A program made the position numbers and the translations under genes. DNA of 64,000 nt, taken from positions 1-64,000 of the forward strand of contig CAVUAF010000022.1 in NCBI GenBank assembly GCA_963739375.1. Reading direction: 5' to 3'. Numbering within the stretch: position 1 is the stretch's first letter; each line of letters opens with the position of its first letter. The notes beneath the pieces were generated by a model, which was not told where the DNA came from, searched no databases, and saw only the letters and a list, made by a program, of their open reading frames with translations. Below, piece by piece: positions 1 to 10,483 of the stretch. This DNA is from CAVUAF01 sp963739375. GTDB taxonomy: Bacteria; Acidobacteriota; Terriglobia; Terriglobales; Acidobacteriaceae.

Positions 1-1125
1 CATCGGCGGTGCGCGCGATGGCGCTCTGAATGGTGGGCGTGGTGGTGGTGGGCGGGTGCGTGCCGGTGCGCGTGATCTCGATGGCGCAGCCGCTGCGCTG
101 CGCAATCTCCCGCGCGCGGGCGCGCACCATCTCCCCGATACGGGCGATCTTCTCGGCGTCCAGATCGCGCACGTCAAGGCTGAGCTTCACCACCCCGGGA
201 ATGACGTTGGGCGCTCCCGGGGTGACCGCCAGCTGGCCGACCGTCCCCACCTGGCGTCCGGGCATGCTGGTGACGATTTCGCGCACCGCCAGCACCAGCT
301 GCGACGCGGCCACCAGCGCGTCCTGGCGCTGCGCCATGGGCGTGGTGCCGGCGTGGTTGGCAAAGCCGCGGACCGTGACCGCGTAGTCGTCGATGCCGAC
401 AATCCCCTCGACCACGCCCACCGGAATGCCGGCGGCGGCGAGCGTCCCTCCCTGTTCGATGTGCAACTCCAGGTAGGCGGTGAACGAGCCGGGCGCGCGG
501 CGGGCAGTCGCGATGCGCTCGGGAGCGCCGCCGATTTTGCGGATAGCGTCGGCTTTCCTGACGCCGTCCTGCACGCGGTCGAGTTCCCCGGCGTCGAGCG
601 CGCCGGCGGCGGCGCGGCTGCCGCTCAACCCGGAGCCGTAGTTGGACTCCTCCGCCGACCAGATCACCACCTCCAGCGGATGGCGCGTGCGCACTCCGCG
701 CTCGTGCAGCGTCTGGACGACTTCGATGGCGGAGAGCGAGCCGACGTCGCCATCGAAGTTGCCGCCGTTGCTCACCGAGTCGATGTGCGAGCCGAACAGG
801 ATGGGCGGGAGGCTTGCATCCGTGCCGGAACGCAGGGCGAGGATGTTGCCGGCGGGATCGATGCGCGGTTCCAGCCCGGCGTCCCGCATGAGTTGCATGA
901 CGTAGCCGCGGCCGGCAACGTCAGCGTCAGAGTAGGCGGTGCGGGAAACGCCGTCGGCGAAGGTGCCGCCCGCGGGACGGCCATATTGGCTCAGGCCCTC
1001 GAGGCGGGCGCGCAAACGCTCGAGATTGACGCGCAGCGGCGCCGCCTGGGCCCGCAGCGGTGGCGGCAGCGCGGCCAGCGCCGCGCGCAAGCTGCCCCGC
1101 TCAGAAAGTCGCGTCGCTTCAGCAT
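1..1125 (-). CDS. M20-family amidohydrolase (N-carbamoyl-L-amino-acid hydrolase / allantoate amidohydrolase type), 3' truncated, frameshifted near its start
   Basis: Reading the minus strand gives a zinc amidohydrolase of the HyuC/AtzC/AllC group, which removes N-carbamoyl or ureido groups from amino acid or purine-derived substrates. Visible signatures are GSHIDSVSNGG (about residue 112, metal ligands H and D), WSAEESNYGSG (catalytic and metal Glu) and ELHIEQGGTL, plus the dimerisation/lid stretch GFANHAGTTPMAQR. The ATG at 1125 begins MLKRRDFLSG, a twin-arginine-like start, but this frame stops early. The homologous frame is joined by restoring one G in the G4 run at about 1095-1098, giving a continuous N-terminus that ends in an ALPPPLRAQA-like signal cleavage region. 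The gene runs off the window at position 1. It begins 2 nt after the DinB-like gene, so the two are probably cotranscribed. Exact substrate is inferred only from family. Confidence 0.82.
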
Positions 1126-1127
1126 GC

Positions 1128-1631
1128 TCACCCCTTCGCCGCGTAAGTGGTGGGGAAACGCGGGCCGATGATTTGGTTAATGTGGTGCTTGAGGTGTTCC
1201 ACGTAATCGCTTGCTATGAAGGCAAGTGTCACGGAAGGCGACGCGTCGAGCACGACCGGCGCCTCGGCCGCCCCGCGGGGCAATTGCGCCATCAGGTGGG
1301 CGAGATACCGGTTGTACTGCGTCCAGAAGGCAACCAGGTCGCGCCACGGAATTCCTTCCGGACGTTCGAGCGCGATCCAGCGGTCCTGCTCGTAGCCCGG
1401 CGCCTCCAGGCGGCCGTAGAGGGCCGCGCGCACAAAGCGCTGGTGGTTGTTGGCGGCCGAATCCAGCAGGTGTCCGAGAATCTGTTTCACCGACCACCTG
1501 GCGGTGTCCGAAGTGGGCGTCGCCGGCGGCCGGTTGGCTTCCTGCTCGGTGATGCGCTGCAGCTCCGGCACGGTCGTACCAATCACCTCATAGAGCGCAT
1601 CGGCGCTCGCGCGAAACGTGCGTTCGACCAT
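1128..1631 (-). CDS. DinB-like domain protein
   Basis: A 167-residue all-helical protein of the DinB/YfiT four-helix-bundle superfamily. The family's metal-binding histidine pattern is visible: H54 and H63 in the segment ILGHLLDSAANNHQR, and H146/H150 in YVEHLKHHINQIIG near the C-terminus. Such proteins are often thiol-dependent metal-binding enzymes (bacillithiol or mycothiol S-transferases) or uncharacterised stress proteins. A bacillithiol synthase gene, bshA, lies elsewhere in this window, which makes a thiol-linked role conceivable but unproven. It is 22 nt downstream of the UbiD-like gene and 2 nt upstream of the amidohydrolase, all on the same strand, consistent with one operon. Confidence 0.8.
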   Translation of the reverse strand: MVERTFRASADALYEVIGTTVPELQRITEQEANRPPATPTSDTARWSVKQILGHLLDSAANNHQRFVRAALYGRLEAPGYEQDRWIALERPEGIPWRDLVAFWTQYNRYLAHLMAQLPRGAAEAPVVLDASPSVTLAFIASDYVEHLKHHINQIIGPRFPTTYAAKG

Positions 1632-1653
1632 AGCACCCTCCCCTCTCCAACTT

Positions 1654-3204
1654 TCACTCGATCCCGTACTCCTTCCAGCGCTTCTCGACCAGGGCCTTGA
1701 TCTCGGCGGACATGGTGATCTCGTCGGGCCAGGGGCGGGTAAAGCCCTCGGTGGGCCACTTGCGCGTGGCGTCGACGCCCATCTTGGAGCCGTAGTTGGC
1801 CAGGCGCGCAGCGTGGTCGAGCGAATCCACCGGCCCCAGGGTGAACTGGATGTCGCGCTCGGGGTCGATGTGATTGAAGGCCTTGAGCGCGACCTCGCGC
1901 AGGTCCTGCACGTTCACATCTTCGTCCACCACCACGATGCACTTGGTGAACATGGCCTGCCCCAGCGACCAGATGCCGTGCATCACCTTGCGCGCGTGGC
2001 CGGGATACGACTTACGGATGCTCACGAGCATGAGGTTGTGGAAAATGCCCTCGACCGGCAGGTTGATGTCCACGATCTCGGGCAGCGTGAGCCGCATCAG
2101 CGGCAGGAAGATGCGTTCCACGGCCTTGCCCATCCAGGCGTCTTCCATGGGCGGCTTGCCGACGATGGTGGTCGAGTATATGGGGTCTTGGCGATGCGTG
2201 ATGGCGGTGAGGTGCAGCACCGGATATTCGTCGGCGAGCGAGTAGAAGCCGGTGTGGTCGCCGAAGGGGCCTTCGGTGCGTAGCTCGTCGAGGTTGACGT
2301 AGCCTTCGAGGATGATCTCGGCGGTCGCGGGCACCTCGAGATCAACCGTGGCGCATTTCACCAGCTCCACCGGCTTGCCGCGCAGGAAGCCGGCGATGAG
2401 GAACTCTTCCACCTCCGGCGGCGCGGGCACGATGGCGCTGAAGGTGAGGGCGGGGTCGGTGCCGATCGCGACCGCGACCTCCAGCTTCCCAGCCGGGGCG
2501 CCACCCGCGGGGGCGATGGCGCCGCCGCCGGAGCGCGCCATCATGTCCACCTGTGCCGATGCGGGCGACTCGCCCACGCTGGCCGCTGCCGCGCGGCGCA
2601 GGGCCTCGCGATAGTGCTCGGCGCCGACTTTCTGCCGCTGCCAGTGCATCCCCAGCGTCTGCCCGTCGTACACCTGCAAGCGGTAGCAGCCGACGTTGCG
2701 CTTCCCCGACTTGGGGTCGCGGGTAATGACGCAGGGCAGGGTGATGAAGCGCCCGGCGTCTTTCGGCCAGCATTGCAGGACGGGAAAATCAAGCACCGAG
2801 AAGCCGCTCTTCCTGACCACTTCCTGGCAGGGCCCGCCGGCGACGGTTTTCGGGAACACCGCCCCCAGGTCGGCGAGCAGGGGCAGCAGCTTGAGCTTGT
2901 CGAGCAGGCCTTGCGGCGACTTGACGTCCATCAGGGCGCGGATGCGCTCGGCCACTTCGTCGAGCGACGCCACGCCCAGCGCCAGGCACATGCGGCGCGG
3001 CGAGCCGAACTGGTTGATCAGCACCGGCGAGCTGGATCCTTTGACGTTTTCAAACAACAGCGCCGCGCCTCCCTGCCGGCTCTTGGAGACGCGGTCGGTG
3101 ATCGCGGTGATTTCGAGGATGGGATCGACCGCGGCTGGCACGCGGCGCAGTTCGCCGGCGCGCTCCAGCGCGCCGATCCATTCACGCAGGTCAGAGTAGG
3201 GCAT
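1654..3204 (-). CDS. UbiD family prenylated-FMN-dependent decarboxylase
   Basis: A 516-residue UbiD/Fdc-type (de)carboxylase, close to the usual 480-500. Family landmarks include NVGCYRLQVYDGQTLGMHW (prFMN and metal-binding region), GMHWQRQKVGAEHYR, and TEGPFGDHTGFYS, which carries the catalytic Glu. Members act on aromatic or alpha,beta-unsaturated acids, for example 4-hydroxy-3-polyprenylbenzoate in quinone synthesis. No ubiX prenyltransferase gene is in the window, so the pathway is open. The start at 3204 is preferred over an upstream in-frame codon because GAGG sits about 8 nt before it and the family starts with a short helix like MPYSDLREWI. Oddity: a low-complexity Gly/Ala/Pro stretch of about 30 residues (roughly 205-238) interrupts the conserved core just before KLEVAVAIG. 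Confidence 0.92.
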   Translation of the reverse strand: MPYSDLREWIGALERAGELRRVPAAVDPILEITAITDRVSKSRQGGAALLFENVKGSSSPVLINQFGSPRRMCLALGVASLDEVAERIRALMDVKSPQGLLDKLKLLPLLADLGAVFPKTVAGGPCQEVVRKSGFSVLDFPVLQCWPKDAGRFITLPCVITRDPKSGKRNVGCYRLQVYDGQTLGMHWQRQKVGAEHYREALRRAAAASVGESPASAQVDMMARSGGGAIAPAGGAPAGKLEVAVAIGTDPALTFSAIVPAPPEVEEFLIAGFLRGKPVELVKCATVDLEVPATAEIILEGYVNLDELRTEGPFGDHTGFYSLADEYPVLHLTAITHRQDPIYSTTIVGKPPMEDAWMGKAVERIFLPLMRLTLPEIVDINLPVEGIFHNLMLVSIRKSYPGHARKVMHGIWSLGQAMFTKCIVVVDEDVNVQDLREVALKAFNHIDPERDIQFTLGPVDSLDHAARLANYGSKMGVDATRKWPTEGFTRPWPDEITMSAEIKALVEKRWKEYGIE

Positions 3205-3231
3205 GGCGGAACCTCGGATTATACGGAGGAT

Positions 3232-3262
3232 TGCGGAATTGCCACACTGCGGAATTGCCGGG
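3232..3262. repeat. Octamer array upstream of the UbiD-like gene
   Basis: Four units with an 8-base period: TGCGGAAT, TGCCACAC, TGCGGAAT, TGCCGGGC. The 12-mer TGCGGAATTGCC occurs twice here, again at 17994-18005, and inverted at 18070-18081. The array lies about 30 nt upstream of the UbiD-like start on the minus strand. The rest of the 3205-3470 gap shows no gene. Confidence 0.6.
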
Positions 3263-3470
3263 CGGGGCAGAAAATAATCGGTACCGGGCAGGCAGGCGGT
3301 GGCATCCAACCGGGTAACGCCCGGTGCGGGCGGGCCGGAGGGCGCCTCCGGTGCGTGCTATACTGCTGGTTAATCGAGGCGTGGTGCACCGCGTCTCTAC
3401 CAAGAAATGACGGCGTGCAAGTGGGGTAGTCGACAGACGCAACTGGCATGCGGTCCTGAGTGTCCTAACG

Positions 3471-5063
3471 ATGCGTTCTTCTCGTCGCTCGCTCCTCCTG
3501 GTTCTGTTCATCATCCTGGCTTGCGGTTTCTTCGGCGTGCTGTTCGGGCAGCGGATCGGCGGCGGTCCGTCAGCCGATGGGGAAATCCGCGACAGCCTGC
3601 GCGAGTTCTCCCAGGTCTACGTCCTGGTGGAACAGAACTACGCCGAGCCCGTCAACGCCGACAAGGCAATTTACAACGGCGCCATTCCGGGCATGCTGCG
3701 CGTGCTCGATCCCCACTCCAGCTTCTTCGACCAAAAGCAGTACTCGCTGCTGCGCGAAGAGCAGCGCGGCAAGTACTACGGGGTGGGAATGCAAGTGGGG
3801 CCGCGCAACAACAAGGTCATCGTGGTGGCGCCCTTCGTGGGCACGCCGGCGTACCGCGCCGGGCTGCGTCCGGGCGACATCATTATTTCCGTGGACGGCA
3901 AGCCGACGGACAACATGAACGTCAGCGAAGTGGCCGACCTGCTGAAGGGGCCGAAAAACACCACGGTGCACGTCACCATCCTGCGCGAGGGCGTGGACCA
4001 GCCCATGGAATTCACCATGGTGCGCGACGAAATCCCGCGCTACTCGGTGGACCTGCACTTCCTGATCCGCCCCGGCATCGCCTACCTGCACGTCGCCGGC
4101 TTCCAGGAGACGACGGAGAATGAAGTGGCGTCGGCGCTGGAAGAGTTCGGTGACGTCCAGGGCCTCATCCTCGACCTGCGCGGCAACCCCGGCGGGCTGC
4201 TGAGCGAGGGGGTGGGGGTGGCCGACAAGTTTCTGAAAAAAGGCGCGGTCATCGTTTCGCACCACGGGCGGAATTCGCCCGAGAAGCTGTATCGCGCGGC
4301 GCACGGCAACGGGGGACGCGACTACCCCATCGTGGTGCTGGTGAACCGCGCCACGGCGTCGGCGGCAGAAATCGTGGCGGGCGCCATTCAGGACCACGAC
4401 CGCGGCCTCATCGTGGGCGAAACCACCTTCGGCAAGGGGCTGGTCCAGACCGTGTATCCGCTCTCGGAAAACACCGGCCTGGCGCTGACCACGGCGAAGT
4501 ACTACACCCCCAGCGGGCGCCTCATTCAGCGCGAGTACGAAGGCGTCTCGCTCTACGATTACTACAACCACCTCGAGAACGAGGAGAACAATCCCAACAA
4601 GGAACTGAAGCAGACCGACAGCGGCCGCCAGGTGTACGGCGGCGGCGGCATCACCCCCGACGTGAAGGTCCCTGAAACCAAGAGCACCCGCTTCCAGGAT
4701 TCCCTGTTCCAGCACTACGCGTTCTTCAACTTCTCCAAGCACTACCTGCTCACCCGGCACATTCCCCGGAACTGGGAAGTGGATGAGGTGGCGATGAACG
4801 AGTTCCGCCACTTCCTCCAGGACCAGAAAATCGCCTACACCGAGGCCGACCTGGCCGAAGTCATGGACTGGGTGAAGGCGAACCTCAAGAGCGAGATGTT
4901 CATCGCCGAGTTCGGGCAGCAGGAGGGCTTGCGGGTGCGGGCCGAAGCTGACCCGCAGGTGCTGAAGGCGCTCGACCTGCTTCCCAAGGCGAAGGAGCTG
5001 GCGGAGAACGCCCGCAAAATCATCGCCGAGCGCAGCGGTCGCGGTGCGCTGAGCAACCCCTAG
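3471..5063 (+). CDS. S41 family C-terminal processing peptidase (CtpA/Prc-like)
   Basis: A 530-residue envelope serine protease. The N-terminus has an Arg-rich start followed by one hydrophobic helix (residues about 7-25), so it is membrane-anchored or secreted. A PDZ domain follows (about 100-190, with YYGVGMQVG and AGLRPGDIIISVDGKP). The S41 core comes next: LILDLRGNPGG, the nucleophile Ser in ATASAAEIVAGAIQDH (about residue 298) and the general-base Lys in FGKGLVQTV (about 322). A C-terminal extension of about 130 residues, rich in charged helices, follows the catalytic domain. Such enzymes trim the C-termini of periplasmic or secreted proteins. It is monocistronic, ending 20 nt before a strong terminator. 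Confidence 0.93.
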   Translation: MRSSRRSLLLVLFIILACGFFGVLFGQRIGGGPSADGEIRDSLREFSQVYVLVEQNYAEPVNADKAIYNGAIPGMLRVLDPHSSFFDQKQYSLLREEQRGKYYGVGMQVGPRNNKVIVVAPFVGTPAYRAGLRPGDIIISVDGKPTDNMNVSEVADLLKGPKNTTVHVTILREGVDQPMEFTMVRDEIPRYSVDLHFLIRPGIAYLHVAGFQETTENEVASALEEFGDVQGLILDLRGNPGGLLSEGVGVADKFLKKGAVIVSHHGRNSPEKLYRAAHGNGGRDYPIVVLVNRATASAAEIVAGAIQDHDRGLIVGETTFGKGLVQTVYPLSENTGLALTTAKYYTPSGRLIQREYEGVSLYDYYNHLENEENNPNKELKQTDSGRQVYGGGGITPDVKVPETKSTRFQDSLFQHYAFFNFSKHYLLTRHIPRNWEVDEVAMNEFRHFLQDQKIAYTEADLAEVMDWVKANLKSEMFIAEFGQQEGLRVRAEADPQVLKALDLLPKAKELAENARKIIAERSGRGALSNP

Positions 5064-5082
5064 GCATTTCTCTTCTTCCTCA

Positions 5083-5108
5083 AGCCCGCCGAAAACGGCG
5101 GGCTTTTT
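5083..5108 (+). terminator. Rho-independent terminator of the S41 protease gene
   Basis: Perfect 9-bp stem AGCCCGCCG / CGGCGGGCT with an AAAA loop, followed by a T tract, 20 nt after the S41 stop codon. Confidence 0.9.
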
Positions 5109-5188
5109 GTCGCCCGCGAGCGCGATTCGGCGGCCGGTCGCGCCGCCGCCCCCCCCGGGCCCGTGAGTGACAGCCTGCACATCCGCCG

Positions 5189-5202
5189 GTGACCACGGTC
5201 AC
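5189..5202. promoter_or_regulatory. Inverted repeat upstream of the malic enzyme gene (possible operator)
   Basis: GTGACC and GGTCAC arms separated by 2 bp, about 140 nt before the malic enzyme start. It could be an operator half-site pair. No regulator is assigned and a chance palindrome cannot be excluded in GC-rich DNA. Confidence 0.3.
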
Positions 5203-5340
5203 GGCGCGGAGTTCTGCCGGAAGGCTAGGCTTTCGCTTTGGGAGCAGTGTAGCCAACCCGCGTCGCTTCGCTCGGTGAAGGGCCTATTAGGTTCGACCTT
5301 TCTGCGGCGCGCCGGCTCCCCGCTCTCCAGAGGAGGAACG

Positions 5341-7644
<2,304 letters not shown>

Positions 7645-7669
7645 CCGTACGCATTGGATCACTTGACCA

Positions 7670-7701
7670 ACAGCCCGCCGGAATCCGGCGGGCTGTCTTT
7701 T
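7670..7701 (+). terminator. Rho-independent terminator of maeB
   Basis: 12-bp perfect stem ACAGCCCGCCGG / CCGGCGGGCTGT with an AAT loop, then CTTTT, 25 nt after the maeB stop codon. Confidence 0.92.
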
Positions 7702-7838
7702 CGCCGCTGCGAACCCGTTCCTGCGGCTTCCCCGGGCCTGCCCAGGGGTCAGGGACGGAATCCAGTTGGGTAACATCCATCCGGGCACTGCCCTAAAAAC
7801 CAGTCACCGGGCCGCCAAATGCGTGCATCATACCCGGC

Positions 7839-8048
7839 ATGCAACAGCTCTCCCCAATTCGGTACCTGGCACAGATCCAGCGAGTCATGGACATAGAATG
7901 GCGCGACCGGCCACTGTTCCGTTACACCATTCGGGACCATGCGTCGGGTGAGGTCATTTACAGCGGGCACGCGGGCGACCTTGCCGAAGCCACCGACACC
8001 GCCCAGGCTTACATCGACTACCTGAACGACAAATCCGCCGTCAACTGA
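7839..8048 (+). CDS. Small hypothetical protein (69 aa)
   Basis: A short open frame I do not recognise. The translation (MQQLSPIRYLAQIQ...) reads like a folded domain: a short beta-rich stretch with DIEWRDRPLFRYTIRDH and GEVIYSGHAGDLAEA, followed by a helix, with normal amino acid composition for this genome. An internal ATG (7887) would give a 53-residue product. It is flanked by the maeB terminator upstream and a weaker hairpin downstream, so it looks like an independent unit. No function is proposed. It could be a sequence-biased spurious ORF, but the compositional evidence favours a real gene. Confidence 0.5.
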   Translation: MQQLSPIRYLAQIQRVMDIEWRDRPLFRYTIRDHASGEVIYSGHAGDLAEATDTAQAYIDYLNDKSAVN

Positions 8049-8066
8049 CGCTCGACCTGGCCCAGC

Positions 8067-8089
8067 AACCCGTCCCAGCGGCGGGTTTT
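8067..8089 (+). terminator. Probable terminator after the 69-aa gene
   Basis: 8-bp stem AACCCGTC / GGCGGGTT (one G-T pair) with a five-base loop and a TTTT end, 18 nt past the stop at 8048. Confidence 0.55.
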
Positions 8090-8139
8090 CTGTTGGCACG
8101 ATCAGGGAGGATCCGAGAGTTGCCATGCCCCGGCTTAGT

Positions 8140-8172
8140 CACCCAATCGCTAAATCACCAATCACCAAATCC
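8140..8172. repeat. Degenerate 7/8-base array upstream of the DUF4139 gene
   Basis: Irregular tandem units CCAATCG, CTAAATCA, CCAATCA, CCAAATC, in the same style as the other intergenic arrays in this window. The rest of the 8090-8255 gap shows only the ribosome-binding site GGGAGG before 8256. Confidence 0.5.
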
Positions 8173-8255
8173 TGGTTACCTCCGTCACCTCGCAAGCCTG
8201 GTGCGCGGGTGCGTTCCCTGGATACCGCGACCAAACAGCGGTTGGGAGGCAAACA

Positions 8256-9722
8256 ATGACGCGCAGACTGATGGCGCTGGGGCTTATGCTGCTCTTTTCC
8301 TGCGGCGCATCGGCGCAGAGTACCGGCCAGCCGGGGCTTACCATTTACAACCGCGACTTCGCCGTGGTGCGGCAGCCGCTGACCCTCGACCTGAAGGCGG
8401 GCGTCAACCAGGTGCGCTTCACCGACGTCACCCTGCACCTCGAGCCGGACTCGGTGGTGCTGCGCGATCCTGCCGGCCGGCGCCTGCTGCAGGTGCTGGA
8501 GCAGAACTACCGCAACGATCCCGTGTCGCAGGAACTGATGCTGTCGCTCTACGAGGGCCGCACCATCGACTTCCTGGTGCGCCACGGCGACCGCCCGGAT
8601 GAGATCGTCAAGGGGCGCATCGTCCGCAGCGGCTACGCGCCGCGCGGCGGCGGACAGCAGCCCATCATCGAGATCGGCGGCAAGCTGCAGTTCTCCCTGC
8701 CCGGGATGCCGCTCTTTCCCCCGCTCACCGACGGTGACGCCACCGCCGACACCATCCTCAAACCGACGCTGAACTGGACGCTGCAAACCGACCGCAGCGG
8801 CGCCGCGCCCGCCGAGATCAGCTACCTCACCGGCGGCATGAGCTGGGAGGCGGCGTACAACATCGTGGCCCCCGAGCACGGCGACATCATTGACCTGGTC
8901 GGCTGGGTCACCATCAACAACCACACCGGCAAGGCCTTCGAAAACGCCCGCATCAAGCTGCTGGCGGGCGATGTCAACCGGGTCGAGAACCCGCGCCTGG
9001 CACGCGAATACGCGATGAAGGCCGGGGCGATGGATGCCAACGCGCCGGCGCCCCCGGTCAGCGAGAAATCGTTCGACGAATACCACCTCTACACGCTGCA
9101 GCGCGCCACCACCCTGCACGACCAGGAAACCAAGCAGGTGGAGTTCGTGCGCGGCAATGAGGTGCACGCGCAGCGCATTTACGTGTACGAAGGCTTCGAC
9201 ACTACGCGCTACGGCTGGTTCGGCGGCGGGCTGAACCAGGACCCGACCTACGGCACGCAGTCGAATTCGAAGATATGGGTCATGCAGGAGTTCAAGAACG
9301 CGAAGGACAACGGGCTGGGCATGCCACTGCCGCGCGGCCGCGTCCGCTTCTACCGCCGCGATGACGATGGGCAGCTCGAGTTCACGGGCGAGAACTTCAT
9401 TGACCACACCGCCGCCGACGAGACGGTGCGGCTCTACACCGGCAACGCCTTCGACGTGGTCGGCGAACGCAAGCGCGTCGACTTCCACAGCGAACCCCGC
9501 CTGCGCTACTTCGACGAAACCTACGAGGTCCGGGTCCGCAACCACAAGAAGGAGGCGGTGCAGGTGCGGGTGGTCGAGCGCATGTTCCGTTGGACCAACT
9601 GGCAACTGCCGCAGGCCTCGCACAAGTGGCAGAAGAAAGACGCGCAGACGATCGAGTTCCCCGTCACCATCGCCGCCAACGGCGAAGAGGTGGTGACGTA
9701 CACCGTGCATTACTCGTGGTAA
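8256..9722 (+). CDS. Secreted DUF4139 domain-containing protein
   Basis: A 488-residue exported protein. A Sec signal peptide (about residues 1-21, MTRRLMALGLMLLFSCGASAQ) is followed by a beta-rich body typical of DUF4139 proteins: LTIYNRDFAVVRQPLTLDL near the start, LTGGMSWEAAYN in the middle, and a C-terminal beta-sandwich with the conserved segment VEFVRGNEVHAQRIYVYEG. The molecular function of the family is not established. Start chosen because GGGAGGCAAACA directly precedes the ATG. The gene is followed by its own terminator, indicating a single-gene transcript. Confidence 0.85.
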   Translation: MTRRLMALGLMLLFSCGASAQSTGQPGLTIYNRDFAVVRQPLTLDLKAGVNQVRFTDVTLHLEPDSVVLRDPAGRRLLQVLEQNYRNDPVSQELMLSLYEGRTIDFLVRHGDRPDEIVKGRIVRSGYAPRGGGQQPIIEIGGKLQFSLPGMPLFPPLTDGDATADTILKPTLNWTLQTDRSGAAPAEISYLTGGMSWEAAYNIVAPEHGDIIDLVGWVTINNHTGKAFENARIKLLAGDVNRVENPRLAREYAMKAGAMDANAPAPPVSEKSFDEYHLYTLQRATTLHDQETKQVEFVRGNEVHAQRIYVYEGFDTTRYGWFGGGLNQDPTYGTQSNSKIWVMQEFKNAKDNGLGMPLPRGRVRFYRRDDDGQLEFTGENFIDHTAADETVRLYTGNAFDVVGERKRVDFHSEPRLRYFDETYEVRVRNHKKEAVQVRVVERMFRWTNWQLPQASHKWQKKDAQTIEFPVTIAANGEEVVTYTVHYSW

Positions 9723-9738
9723 GCGATTGTCGTGTGTA

Positions 9739-9766
9739 GCCCGGCCGCCCTCGGGCCGGGCTTTCT
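9739..9766 (+). terminator. Rho-independent terminator of the DUF4139 gene
   Basis: 9-bp perfect stem AGCCCGGCC / GGCCGGGCT with a seven-base loop, followed by TTCT, 17 nt after the stop codon. Confidence 0.85.
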
Positions 9767-9791
9767 ATTGGCGATGCGTTACTCTGGAGCG

Positions 9792-10451
9792 ATGCAGCGC
9801 CGCGTGCGCCCCGAACTGCTCGATAGCGATGCCGGGACCCCCGCAGAGGTGGCGCGGGCGCTCGGCGACCTGGTGGCAATCAACCGGCGCTTTGGCGGCA
9901 TCCGCACCATGCGCCGGCTGGTGGCGCGCGTCGCCGCCGGCGGGGCGCGCCGGCTTTCGTTGCTCGACGTTGGGGCCGGTTCCGGGGACGTACCCGCTGC
10001 CGTGGCCGCGGCGCTGGCGCGCTCCGGCGTCCGGCTCGATGTCACGCTTTGCGACCGCGCCGCCACCCACCTGCCGCGCACCGCGCGGCGCGTCATCGGC
10101 AACGGCGTCGCGCTTCCCTTCCGCGATACCAGCTTCGACCTGGTAACCTGCTCGCTTTTTCTGCACCACCTCGAGCCGGTCGAGATCGGCCACTTCCTGC
10201 GCGAATCGCTGCGCGTGGCGCGCCGCGCCCTGCTCATCAACGACCTGCGCCGCAGCTGGGCGCATCTTGGGGTGGTGCATCTCGGCGCGCCGCTCTTCAA
10301 GAGCTCCATCACCCGCCACGATGCACGAGTGTCGGTGCGCCGCGCCTACACCCCGCGCGAGTTGGCCGCGATGCTGCGCGCCGCCGGGGTACAGCACTTC
10401 GAGATCCAGCGGCGCTACCTGTATCGCATGGGCGCGGTGGTGTGGAAGTGA
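9792..10451 (+). CDS. Class I SAM-dependent methyltransferase
   Basis: A 219-residue Rossmann-fold methyltransferase. SAM-binding motif I is LLDVGAGSGDVP (about residue 57). The acidic loop follows the next strand (VTLCDRA), and the motif IV/post region reads LPFRDTSFDLVTCSLFLHHLE, typical of Methyltransf_11/25-type small-molecule methyltransferases. The C-terminal part includes RRAYTPRELAAMLRAAG, a common cap element. The substrate cannot be told from sequence. GGAG lies 5 nt before the ATG at 9792. An upstream ATG at 9774 would sit beside the preceding terminator and is less likely. The gene converges on glnE, with only 32 nt between the two stop codons. Confidence 0.85.
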   Translation: MQRRVRPELLDSDAGTPAEVARALGDLVAINRRFGGIRTMRRLVARVAAGGARRLSLLDVGAGSGDVPAAVAAALARSGVRLDVTLCDRAATHLPRTARRVIGNGVALPFRDTSFDLVTCSLFLHHLEPVEIGHFLRESLRVARRALLINDLRRSWAHLGVVHLGAPLFKSSITRHDARVSVRRAYTPRELAAMLRAAGVQHFEIQRRYLYRMGAVVWK

Positions 10452-10452
10452 T

Positions 10453-10472
10453 GCCGAATTGCGGAACTGGGT
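10453..10472. repeat. Short octamer array between the methyltransferase and glnE stops
   Basis: Units GCCGAATT and GCGGAACT (8-base period), the same family as at 3232-3262 and 17985-18097, filling most of the 32-nt gap between convergent genes. Confidence 0.5.
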
Positions 10473-10483
10473 TCTGCCGTCGC

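Noticed and set aside
56..1171. Long plus-strand open frame of 371 codons opposite the amidohydrolase
   Set aside because: Composition is Arg/Gly/His/Ala-rich without any domain; it mirrors the minus-strand gene whose M20 motifs are clear.
3570..5180. Minus-strand open frame of 536 codons opposite the S41 protease
   Set aside because: His/Val/Gln/Arg-rich antisense shadow of a GC-rich gene; no start context and no homology-like features.
5262..5283. GTCGCTTCGCTCGGTGAAGG upstream of maeB as a further REP-like copy
   Set aside because: Only the central part matches; both GATCC and GATGACA flanks are missing, so it was not counted.
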